A stretch of DNA of 21,365 nucleotides from Gammaproteobacteria bacterium (GTDB lineage: Bacteria > Pseudomonadota > Gammaproteobacteria > Arenicellales > Poriferihabitantaceae): NCBI GenBank assembly GCA_009839585.1, contig VXPI01000302.1:1-21365 (forward strand), in the 5' to 3' direction. The notes under the pieces are model-generated. The model saw only the letters and a program-made list of their open reading frames with translations, was not told the origin of the DNA and did no database searches. Both the position numbers and the translations under genes were made by a program. Of the stretch, positions 14,589 to 21,365 are shown piece after piece; positions within the stretch are counted from its first letter, which is position 1, and each line of letters starts with the position of its first letter.

Positions 14589-15536
14589 TTACTGAATCCA
14601 GCTTTGCCACTTGTCCTTGTGCTCTTCCAGCCACCGATCAGCAGCCTCTGTCACTTCCATTCCATCGGTATCGACATAATTGGATTGCTTGGCAACATCA
14701 AGGTTCGTGAAATTGATTTTTTGCGCTACCGCAAAGGCTTTGGGATGGGTCTCCTCGAACTCGTGAGAGACTCCGATTTTCAAATAACCCCCTTTCGGAT
14801 TGCCGCAATCGTAAAGCTGCTCGGGATTGACGCCCCAAGCCGGATCTTCGGTACAAGCCGGATCATGTTCCGGAAATTCGACAAACTCGCCTTCATAGAG
14901 GGCTTCGATGAAGTTTGGGGTCCAGTTGAAGATGACAACGGCATTGTCCTGCTTGATTCCAGATTCCAGTTCAGCCCAGATCGCTGCAGCTGAACCGGCA
15001 TTTCTTACTACGAAGTTCATACCCAGGGCTTCGACCTTTTCGGCATCATGCTTCAGCCAGTCCACGGGACCCCCAATGAAAACGCCTTTGCCATTGGAAT
15101 CGGCACGTGCGAACTGATCGGAACAGGCATCGAGGGCCTTCCAATCCGGCAGTCCGGGGCACAGCTCCTTGACATGCATGGGATACCACCACTCTTCGCG
15201 TGTCTTGGCATCATGGGTTGCCAGATCGATGACACATCCTTCTCCGACCACTTTCTCAAAAGAGGCACCGAAGGCGCCTTGCCAGACTTCGTGCACAATG
15301 TCGATATCGTTGTCACACATTGCCTGGTAAACGGTCTGGCTGTCCATCGGGATGTATTCAACTTCCTCTCCGACCATCTCAAACAGTTTTCCTACAATTT
15401 CTGCACCAACCAGCTGGCTGGACCAGTTGTGGGTAGGGATTTTTACCGCATCAGCATGAGCGACACTGGTCGCCAGAAACATCATGCCCAGTAATGCCAT
15501 GGGAATACCCATGATCCTGGTTCTTTTCTTTAACAT
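14589..15536 (-). CDS. Glycine betaine/proline-type ABC transporter substrate-binding protein (ProX/OpuAC-like)
   Basis: The 315-residue precursor starts with a Sec signal peptide (basic KKR, hydrophobic MGIPMALLGMMFLATS, likely cleavage after AHA near residue 28). The mature part follows the OpuAC fold: VKIPTHNWSSQLVGAEIVGKLFEMVG, YQAMCDNDIDIVHEVW, EEWWYPMHV, VVIFNWTPNF, and GYLKIGVSHEFEETHPKAF. Tryptophans in HNWSS, EVWQG, EWWYP and FNWTP could form the aromatic cage that binds trimethylammonium groups. Several cysteines (ELCPG, DACSD, PACTED, YDCGN) may form periplasmic disulfides. A strong AAAGGAG lies 6 bases before the ATG. The gene has its own terminator, so it can be made in excess over the ATPase and permease. 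The exact ligand is not determinable by eye. Confidence 0.9.
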   Translation of the reverse strand: MLKKRTRIMGIPMALLGMMFLATSVAHADAVKIPTHNWSSQLVGAEIVGKLFEMVGEEVEYIPMDSQTVYQAMCDNDIDIVHEVWQGAFGASFEKVVGEGCVIDLATHDAKTREEWWYPMHVKELCPGLPDWKALDACSDQFARADSNGKGVFIGGPVDWLKHDAEKVEALGMNFVVRNAGSAAAIWAELESGIKQDNAVVIFNWTPNFIEALYEGEFVEFPEHDPACTEDPAWGVNPEQLYDCGNPKGGYLKIGVSHEFEETHPKAFAVAQKINFTNLDVAKQSNYVDTDGMEVTEAADRWLEEHKDKWQSWIQ

Positions 15537-15596
15537 TGGATTCTCCTTTCTTGGTGATTTCAGAAGTATTTTTGTGGCATTGAAAACAGCTCGGTT

Positions 15597-15681
15597 AATC
15601 TGTCAATGCCCCATTTATTATTGGAGAAGTATCAAGGATAGTTTTCTGTAAATCAACACAAGATAACGCTATTGACAGATT
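15597..15681. repeat. Perfect 11-bp inverted repeat spanning the divergent promoters
   Basis: AATCTGTCAAT at 15597-15607 and ATTGACAGATT at 15671-15681 are perfect complements 63 bases apart. Each arm contains TTGACA directed outward, toward the transporter on the left and the demethylase fusion on the right. On the left, TTCAAT follows TTGACA after 16 bases and could be a -10. The arms could be paired sites for a shared regulator, -35 boxes, or both. Confidence 0.5.
15628..15656 (-). promoter_or_regulatory. Candidate sigma70 promoter for the binding-protein gene
   Basis: On the reverse strand, TTGATT (15651-15656) and GATACT (15628-15633) are separated by 17 bases. This is reasonable agreement with the -35 and -10 consensus, about 90 bases before the start codon. 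It is assigned by eye. Confidence 0.35.
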
Positions 15682-15855
15682 TTGCTGTAACATTACTGTA
15701 CCATTTTGACAAGAAGCAGCTTTTATGGAGTTTTCGGGTACAGATATCGGGTATAAGCATACTTGGATGACATGCTATCCAGTGTTCGGCCACGAGTCTG
15801 TTTTGATGAGTAAAATCGTATTCACGATATCAATCTGGTTGATCTTGAATTTGTC

Positions 15856-18225
15856 ATGGACATAGCCCTTTCTTCGCATGTACGTTTGCGTGAGCCCGGT
15901 CTCGGACAGGACTGGATTGGCCAGGAACGGCATCCGCTCAAGGCAGGTGGAGTTATAGCCTTGCCGTTGTTGCCCGGTGACCAGATTGAAATTGTTGATC
16001 CCGAAGGACTTCAGCCCGCCCAGGTGTTTGCCTTTAACAGCAAGGGGCAGCCAATGACTGAAGCCCTTGGAGTAAAGGCAGAGACTTCCGGCGGCACGCT
16101 TGTGCACATGCTGGAAGCTCCATTTGAGGGAGCCAGAAAAATCAGGGAGAAACTGAAACTGTTCTCAATTGATCTTGCAGTCTGTCCTGTAGCAGAATTG
16201 ATGGCGGGTGAGACCCATGCGAATAATACTGCAAGCCTTGTCAGCCAGGATGAATTAATAGCGCTGTTCAGTGCCCCGGGGTTCCCCATGAAGGTTGACC
16301 AGAGTCATCCGCCCACAGATTTAGTGGTATTCGTAAAAAGGGCAAATCCGGGCATGTCGACCACAAATGAACTGCCAGACCCGCTGGCCGATGAAACAGG
16401 CAGTATCCATATCGATGCCGCAACAGCCAGAGCTTATGAGGTTCGGGAAGGAGAGTATATTCAGGTCATTGATGTCGATGGACGCCAGTGTTCCGATTTT
16501 CAGTGTTTTGACATGCGTGCACTCGACCAGGGCAAGACCAGAAACTTGAGTGCGACCACCACTCGATCATTGATGGGCAATGCTTATCCGGTGCCGGGGC
16601 TCTATTCCAAATTCTATGATATCGATTTCAACCCCTTGGTTGAGGTCGTTCAGGATAGTTGTGGGCGGCATGACAGTTTCGGAGTAGCGTGCACTAGCAA
16701 GTACTATGATGAAGCGGGCTATCCGGGGCATGTCAACTGCTCCGATAATTTCAATGCTGCACTGGCTTCGTATCCGATTGAACCACGTAAGGGATGGCAG
16801 GCCATGAACCTGTTTTTCAATACCTTTTTTGACGAAGCATATTCTTTTACTTTCGATGATCCGTGGTCGCGCCCCGGTGATTATGTACTCATGAGGGCAA
16901 TGACTGACCTTGTCTGCGTATCTTCTTCCTGTCCATGTGACATTGATCCGGCCAATGCCTGGGTACCAACCGATATCCATATCCGGCTTTATGACAAAAA
17001 GAATCTTTTCCAGCGAGCGATCGCCTACCGCAAGACTACTGATGCAGAACCAGAAATGACCAGAGAAACCAGCTTTCATCCGAGAACTTCAACCCTGACA
17101 AGAAACTTCACCGAATACAATGGATATTGGCTGGCAAATTCGTTTAATAATCTGGGCGCTATTTCAGAGTACTGGGCATGTCGGGAAAAAGCAGTTATGA
17201 CAGACTTGTCGCCGCTCAGGAAATATGAGGTTACTGGCCCGGATGCAGAGATTTTGCTGCAAACCTGTATAACCAGAGATGTGCGGCGGCTTGGTGCTGG
17301 CCAGGTGGTGTATACCGCAATGTGCTACGAGTCTGGCGGCATGATTGATGATGGCACCGTATTTCGTCTGGCCCAGCACAATTTCCGATGGATCGGTGGA
17401 AACGATACGTCTGGCCTGTGGTTGCGGGAACAAGCCAGGCATCTTGGCTTAAGGGCCTGGGTGAAGGATTCAACCTCACAATTGCATAATCTTCAGGTGC
17501 AGGGTCCGCGAAGTCTGGATACCTTGAAAAAATGTATCTGGACACGTCCCGATCAACCGGAAGTTTCCGAACTTGAATGGTTTCGGTTTTCTATCGCAAG
17601 AATCCATGGGGCGGATGGAGTCCCGATCATTTGCTCGAGGACCGGCTACACCGGCGAGCTGGGTTATGAGGTGTTTTGTCATCCGCGCGATTCACAGGCC
17701 GTATGGGATGCGATTTGGCAGGCCGGACAGGAATATGGCATTGCTCCATTAGGTCTTGAGGCTCTTGACATGCTGAGAATTGAAGCCGGCCTAGCGTTTG
17801 CGGGCCAGGAGTTCTGTGACCAGACCGATCCATTCGAAGCCGGAATCGGATTTACAGTTCCATTGAAGACCAAGCTGGATGACTTTATCGGCCGGGAAGA
17901 GCTCATGAAGCGCAAGGCCAGCCCGCATCAGAAATTGGTGGGTCTGGAGTTGGAAGGCGAAGAACCGGCCGTCAGTGGTGATGGCGCGTTCATCGGACGT
18001 GAGCAAATCGGTTCGATTACAAGCGCAATGATTTCTCCGATACTTGGAAAGAATATTGCTCTATGTCGCATCAAGTCGATGCATGCTGATCTCGGCAATC
18101 AGCTGGAAGTGGGAAAACTCGATGGTCATCAAAAGCGGATTCCTGCCCGGGTTGTGCGTTTTCCTCATCTTGATCCCGACAAGCAACGGGTACGGGGAAA
18201 TTACCGGGGCACTCATGCAACTTGA
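15856..18225 (+). CDS. DUF1989 - aminomethyltransferase (GcvT) fusion, putative folate-dependent demethylase
   Basis: The 789-residue protein has three parts. Residues 1-180 contain a half-barrel (GDQIEIVDPEGLQPAQVFAFN, 41-61) that aligns without gaps to 199-219 of the next domain, so it looks like a degenerate duplicate. Residues about 182-395 are a DUF1989 (urea-carboxylase-associated) domain with QCSDFQCFD and a Cys-rich CVSSSCPCDIDPAN segment, possibly a metal site. Residues about 407-789 are a GcvT-fold aminomethyltransferase with DLSPLRKYEVTGPDA, GMIDDGTVFRL, SRTGYTGELGYEVF, GLEALDMLRIEAG and DPFEAGIGFTV. GcvT-fold proteins pass one-carbon units from an amine or methylated compound to tetrahydrofolate. 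With the Rieske gene 42 bases downstream, dimethylglycine or a related N-methyl compound is a likely substrate. The frame is open a little upstream, but ATG 15856 is the first good start. Confidence 0.88.
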   Translation: MDIALSSHVRLREPGLGQDWIGQERHPLKAGGVIALPLLPGDQIEIVDPEGLQPAQVFAFNSKGQPMTEALGVKAETSGGTLVHMLEAPFEGARKIREKLKLFSIDLAVCPVAELMAGETHANNTASLVSQDELIALFSAPGFPMKVDQSHPPTDLVVFVKRANPGMSTTNELPDPLADETGSIHIDAATARAYEVREGEYIQVIDVDGRQCSDFQCFDMRALDQGKTRNLSATTTRSLMGNAYPVPGLYSKFYDIDFNPLVEVVQDSCGRHDSFGVACTSKYYDEAGYPGHVNCSDNFNAALASYPIEPRKGWQAMNLFFNTFFDEAYSFTFDDPWSRPGDYVLMRAMTDLVCVSSSCPCDIDPANAWVPTDIHIRLYDKKNLFQRAIAYRKTTDAEPEMTRETSFHPRTSTLTRNFTEYNGYWLANSFNNLGAISEYWACREKAVMTDLSPLRKYEVTGPDAEILLQTCITRDVRRLGAGQVVYTAMCYESGGMIDDGTVFRLAQHNFRWIGGNDTSGLWLREQARHLGLRAWVKDSTSQLHNLQVQGPRSLDTLKKCIWTRPDQPEVSELEWFRFSIARIHGADGVPIICSRTGYTGELGYEVFCHPRDSQAVWDAIWQAGQEYGIAPLGLEALDMLRIEAGLAFAGQEFCDQTDPFEAGIGFTVPLKTKLDDFIGREELMKRKASPHQKLVGLELEGEEPAVSGDGAFIGREQIGSITSAMISPILGKNIALCRIKSMHADLGNQLEVGKLDGHQKRIPARVVRFPHLDPDKQRVRGNYRGTHAT

Positions 18226-18267
18226 TCAACTCGACACAGGTCTCATCTTACTTTTGGGGAGCACGGC

Positions 18268-19425
18268 ATGAATAAGTCTCTGGACGTTCCAAATAAGGTT
18301 GTTGCCAGGCAGCAGGGCGACCTGCCATTTTGCGGCAACCCCGGCGAATCCTATACGATGCCGGCCCGTTTCTATACCGATCCTACGGTGTATGAACTGG
18401 AAATGGAGAAAATCTTCTTTTGCAACTGGATTTATGTTGGGCATGTCAGTCAGTTTCGTTCTCCCGGCGATTACCTGACCACCAGAATTAACGATCAGAA
18501 TCTGTTTGTAATCCGTTCACGAACTGGTGAGCTGAGAGCGTTTTACAATGTCTGCGCTCACCGCGGCCATGAGTTATTGTGTGGACAGGGAAGCACCAAC
18601 CTGATTGTCTGCCCCTATCATGCATGGTCCTATGATTTCGATGGCACTCTCAAGATGGCTCGCAACTCGGAGAATGTAGAAGGGTTCAATAAATGTGACT
18701 TTTCCCTCAAATCACTCCGGGTCGAAGAGTTTTGTTCGATGGTATTCGTCAATCTTGATGATGACGCAGTTCCGTTGAAGGAGTTGAGCGGGGATTTGGA
18801 AAATGAAATTCGCAGTTTCTGCCCCGATGTCGATAATCTTCAGATGGCACAAAGGGATGTCTATAATGTCGAGTGCAACTGGAAAGTGATCGTTGATAAT
18901 TTTCTGGAATGCTATCACTGTGCACCGGCGCACAAGGATTTTGTCGATCTGGTAGATATGAATACCTATCGAACTGTAACCCGAGGCATCTATTCGAGTC
19001 AGATAGCAGGAGCACCTAGATCGGAGACCAATCGCGCCTTTAATTTCAGGAAGGGAGATATTGATTTCGGGTATGCCGGGTGGTTCCTGTGGCCGAACCT
19101 GACTATCTGGATTTATCCCGGAAAGACCAATTTATCGGTTTTGCAGATGAACCCAAATGGAACCGGCCAGGCTCTGGAGTTTCAGGACTGGTTTCTTCCG
19201 GAGCAAGAGCCAACGCCACAACATCGGGATGCGATGAGATATCAGAAGGATGTATTGCAGCCCGAAGATATTGCCTTATGCGAGAGCGTTCAAAGGGGTT
19301 TGAGGTCAAGGGGATACAATCAAGGCAGGTTCATCATTGATCGGGAATTGACTGAATTATCTGAGCATGCAGTTCATCATTTCCAAACCATGGTCATGCA
19401 GTCCATCGGCGGCGAGATCGAATAA
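18268..19425 (+). CDS. Rieske non-heme iron oxygenase alpha subunit, glycine betaine monooxygenase (GbcA)-like
   Basis: The protein has 385 residues. A Rieske [2Fe-2S] domain has C96-x-H98 and C115-x2-H118 (CAHRGHELL...VCPYHAW). The catalytic domain has DNFLECYHCAPAHKDF (from D210), whose H217 and H222 are the mononuclear iron ligands. NFxECYHC is the form found in GbcA, carnitine monooxygenase and choline monooxygenase rather than in aromatic dioxygenases. Such enzymes oxidatively remove an N-methyl or side group from quaternary amines. GbcA acts on glycine betaine, giving dimethylglycine and formaldehyde. It needs a ferredoxin reductase such as GbcB, which is not in the window. GGGGAG lies 6 bases before the ATG, and the spacing to the preceding fusion gene (42 bases) suggests one operon. 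Confidence 0.88.
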   Translation: MNKSLDVPNKVVARQQGDLPFCGNPGESYTMPARFYTDPTVYELEMEKIFFCNWIYVGHVSQFRSPGDYLTTRINDQNLFVIRSRTGELRAFYNVCAHRGHELLCGQGSTNLIVCPYHAWSYDFDGTLKMARNSENVEGFNKCDFSLKSLRVEEFCSMVFVNLDDDAVPLKELSGDLENEIRSFCPDVDNLQMAQRDVYNVECNWKVIVDNFLECYHCAPAHKDFVDLVDMNTYRTVTRGIYSSQIAGAPRSETNRAFNFRKGDIDFGYAGWFLWPNLTIWIYPGKTNLSVLQMNPNGTGQALEFQDWFLPEQEPTPQHRDAMRYQKDVLQPEDIALCESVQRGLRSRGYNQGRFIIDRELTELSEHAVHHFQTMVMQSIGGEIE

Positions 19426-19467
19426 CGAGTTCGCTATTTGGCGAGCAGTAATTAGTTATTGACCACC

Positions 19468-20082
19468 ATGAATACAGCGAAAGAAGCACTGGAAAAACTG
19501 AAATCAGGTAATCAGCGTTTTATGTCCGGACAACGAGCAGATGGCTTGCTTGATGAAAAAAAGCGCGCCGAACTGGCTCAAGGACAAGCCCCTTTTGCAG
19601 TGATACTGGGGTGTTCAGATTCCCGTGTGCCTGTGGAATATGTTTTTGACCAAGGCGGAGGAGATTTGTTCGTTATCCGGGTTGCGGGCAATCTGGTCGA
19701 GCAAACCCAGATGGGTAGTGTTGAATTTGCAGTTACGGTTCTGGGAAGCCGGCTGGTGGTCGTATTGGGTCATACAGAATGCGGTGCGGTCAAGACAACG
19801 TTGGATGTGATGTCAAACCCAACGAAAGAAATGACTCCAGGATTGAACTCACTGGTTGATGCGATTCGTCCTGCGATATCGACGATTGCCGAATCATTGC
19901 CTTCTTCCGACGAAAGTACGGTTATGTCCCGGTCTATTCGTGCAAATGTCGTCTATAACGTTGACAGGCTGAAGAATGAATCACCATTGCTGGCGCCGCT
20001 CTGTGAAAGTGGTGAATTGGTGATCGTTGGCGCGGAGTACGACCTCAAATCCGGTGAGGTGGACTTTTTTTACAGCGTGTAA
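19468..20082 (+). CDS. Beta-class carbonic anhydrase
   Basis: The 204-residue protein interconverts CO2 and bicarbonate. It has the beta-class zinc site C49-x-D51-x-R53 (GCSDSRVPVEYVFDQGGGDLFVIRVAGN) and H102-x2-C105 (GHTECGAVKTT). The start of the protein (TAKEALEKLKSGNQRFM) is the usual N-terminal helix, and GAEYDLKSGEVDFF near the end is the usual last strand. The ATG at 19468 is the natural start; a TTG nine bases earlier is also in frame. There is no signal peptide, so it is cytoplasmic. It follows the Rieske gene by 42 bases and may share its transcript, perhaps handling CO2 from formaldehyde and formate oxidation; that link is speculative. Confidence 0.9.
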   Translation: MNTAKEALEKLKSGNQRFMSGQRADGLLDEKKRAELAQGQAPFAVILGCSDSRVPVEYVFDQGGGDLFVIRVAGNLVEQTQMGSVEFAVTVLGSRLVVVLGHTECGAVKTTLDVMSNPTKEMTPGLNSLVDAIRPAISTIAESLPSSDESTVMSRSIRANVVYNVDRLKNESPLLAPLCESGELVIVGAEYDLKSGEVDFFYSV

Positions 20083-20182
20083 TACACCGCAGTATCTCAG
20101 ATTCTATAAGCTAAAGGCAAGCAGATCTCCCATCTTTGCATGCTATCGAATATTTAGGGCCGAATATGGCTAATACACATCG

Positions 20183-20767
20183 CTATACAGCATTATTCGC
20201 TTCTTTATCTTGCTGGATCAGTTCCTGCAATTGGCCTATCCAACTTTTGACTTCGGTCTTGAAGTCTGATTGATAATGATCAGCACAGAATATATTTATC
20301 CTCCCTTGAATATCATAAAGATTGTCTACTGCATCGGTGAAACTTCCGTATTCGTCAAGCATATCTCCATCTTTTTCGTACCCATATGGCGGTTTGTTCC
20401 ATGGCGGGCCAAAACATTTCCAGGAATTCTTCTTGAGCTGGTACCTGATCTGTGCGGGATGGTCACCACCTATCATGTTGTAGCCAAAGTCAGGATTAGC
20501 CGTATCCCATTCATAGATTAAAATGCGCTCCAGCAGTTCCATTACCAGCTTCGATCCTTCGGCTACAACCTTCCATTCAAAAGCTTCAACTCCATATAAT
20601 CTCAAAGCGTCTTGAAATCTTCCTTTCCGCCCCTGCTTGGATTGCGATCCGTGATCTGATTTCCGGGCGGGCAGGGATTTATTGGTAATACCGACATAAA
20701 TCAAGCCGTTACATTTGTGCGTGGCTGTATAACACAAGTGTTTTTCACTGGCATCTGTATTGACCAT
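20183..20767 (-). CDS. GIY-YIG family nuclease
   Basis: The 194-residue protein begins with a GIY-YIG domain: CYTATHKCNGLIYVGITNKSLPARKSDH, with the two tyrosine-strand motifs degenerate but recognisable (YTAT and YVG). It continues with R...H, FQDALRLYGVEAFEWKVV and an ERILIYEWDTANPDFGYNMIGG segment. The Glu in ELLERILI is in the place of the catalytic metal ligand. The C-terminal part (YGSFTDAVDNLYDIQGRINIFC) resembles a small helix-turn-helix DNA-binding module seen in homing endonucleases. Stand-alone members are often mobile endonucleases; no intron or host gene is evident here. A GAGA sequence lies about 7 bases before the ATG. It points opposite to carbonic anhydrase and is probably unrelated to the amine genes. 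Confidence 0.8.
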   Translation of the reverse strand: MVNTDASEKHLCYTATHKCNGLIYVGITNKSLPARKSDHGSQSKQGRKGRFQDALRLYGVEAFEWKVVAEGSKLVMELLERILIYEWDTANPDFGYNMIGGDHPAQIRYQLKKNSWKCFGPPWNKPPYGYEKDGDMLDEYGSFTDAVDNLYDIQGRINIFCADHYQSDFKTEVKSWIGQLQELIQQDKEANNAV

Positions 20768-20900
20768 GATTAATTCTCATGTACGGTTACATGTGTGCAA
20801 CAAGTTCCAAGCATTTTCGCTGATACCTGATACCAAACCCGCAAAACAAGTAATAAATGGATTTCGGCCGGGATTCCGGGATTCAATGCAACTCTCGTTA

Positions 20901-21365
20901 TCAGCCCGGCTCCCTTCGTAATGCCTGGCACAGGCAATGAACGCCTCCACCGCCCAAGGTAAACATGGACATGTCTGGATCAAAGACCTCAAACCCCAGG
21001 GCGCGCATTTGCTTGTTCAGGTTCGGGCTACTTTGCATCGAAAGGACTCGGTCATTTCCCAAGGCTACCAGATTGACTCCCAGGTTCTTGGCTTCGGCAT
21101 AGCCGACATCAACGAACTCGAAACCCTTTGAACGAAGCCATTTCACCACCCAGTCTTCCAAAGCATCCAGACAGGCAACAAGTAGCTTGGGAGCCAATGG
21201 AACTACCAGTCCATCCATATGCACAAATTCCCTGGATATCGGGGCTACCTGTGCTTCCCACCCCTGTTCTCGGACCCAGGAAGCTACTTGCTCGGCACCT
21301 TCCTGTTCCGACCGCTCTCCGCAATAGCCAATCAGAACACATCCAGGCTCCAGTATCACGAAATC
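20901..21365 (-). CDS. Dimethylarginine dimethylaminohydrolase / arginine deiminase-family enzyme, C-terminal part (runs off the right edge)
   Basis: The reverse strand is open from the window edge to a stop at 20901-20903 (154 residues). It begins inside the family: DFVILEPGCVLIGYCGERSEQEGAEQVA matches the 'GGD.L......IG.SERT...G' segment. VHMDGLVVPLAPKLLVAC contains the catalytic His of the amidinotransferase fold. The end, MSMFTLGGGGVHCLCQALRRE, contains the catalytic Cys region (GGGVHC). DDAH proteins are about 250-280 residues, so roughly the N-terminal 100 are missing from view. DDAH hydrolyses methylated arginine to citrulline plus methylamine or dimethylamine. Related enzymes act on unmethylated arginine or transfer amidines, and I cannot separate these by eye. 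A GTG at 21357-21359 is internal and not a credible start. Confidence 0.8.
   Translation of the reverse strand, partial: DFVILEPGCVLIGYCGERSEQEGAEQVASWVREQGWEAQVAPISREFVHMDGLVVPLAPKLLVACLDALEDWVVKWLRSKGFEFVDVGYAEAKNLGVNLVALGNDRVLSMQSSPNLNKQMRALGFEVFDPDMSMFTLGGGGVHCLCQALRREPG

Larger units (their letters stand above)
15537..15855. promoter_or_regulatory. Divergent promoter region between transporter and demethylase operons
   Basis: These 319 AT-rich bases hold no gene. They contain a probable leftward promoter and a perfect 11-bp inverted repeat with outward-facing TTGACA hexamers, both listed separately. The part nearest the fusion gene (15700-15855) shows no obvious promoter, and the ribosome-binding sequence before its ATG is weak. 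Confidence 0.6.

Noticed and set aside
20901..21359. Complete 152-residue gene from the GTG at 21357-21359
   Set aside because: The reading frame continues to the window edge and matches the middle of the DDAH fold, so the true start is outside.

Overview
The window reads as a chromosomal segment of a mid-GC proteobacterium, possibly a marine or host-associated gammaproteobacterium. That placement is inferred from family types and moderate GC only; no rRNA or other phylogenetic marker is present. Most of it is a catabolic and uptake cluster for N-methylated or quaternary amines. A short, partly decayed accessory stretch splits it.

Left block (1-8476). The N-terminus of a GntR-type regulator runs leftward from about 210. 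Diverging from it is a rightward gene set: a DadA/SoxB-type FAD oxidoreductase, a GlnT/GmaS-type glutamine synthetase homologue, and three proteins that together form a 'split glutamate synthase' (class II amidotransferase GlxB, GXGXG-domain GlxC, FMN/Fe-S synthase domain GlxD). The last three match N-methylglutamate synthase MgsABC. Two proteins I do not recognise (127 and 190 aa) follow, then a divergent PdxJ. The logic resembles the N-methylglutamate pathway: an amine is glutamylated, moved onto a glutamate skeleton, and its methyl group oxidised. However, the four-subunit N-methylglutamate dehydrogenase is replaced by a single FAD protein.

Middle block (8477-11082). This holds a frameshifted lipoprotein-like pseudogene, a very strong 21-bp perfect inverted repeat, a doubtful 83-aa ORF, and an AAA_14/DUF4143-type ATPase. 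After these comes noncoding DNA with imperfect repeats. It looks like an accessory insertion.

Right block (11083-20082). A leftward ABC transporter of the proline/glycine-betaine class (binding protein, hairpin terminator, ATPase, double permease) diverges from a rightward set: a large DUF1989-GcvT fusion, a GbcA-like Rieske oxygenase and a beta-carbonic anhydrase. The divergent promoter region holds an 11-bp perfect inverted repeat whose arms each contain an outward-facing TTGACA. Import of a betaine-like compound, Rieske oxidative demethylation and folate-dependent demethylation by a GcvT-like enzyme make a coherent glycine-betaine/dimethylglycine route.

Right edge (20183-21365). A stand-alone GIY-YIG nuclease and the C-terminal part of a dimethylarginine-dimethylaminohydrolase-like enzyme run leftward. 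The second would release dimethylamine if it is a true DDAH, which fits the theme.

I saw no tRNA, rRNA, CRISPR array or complete insertion sequence.
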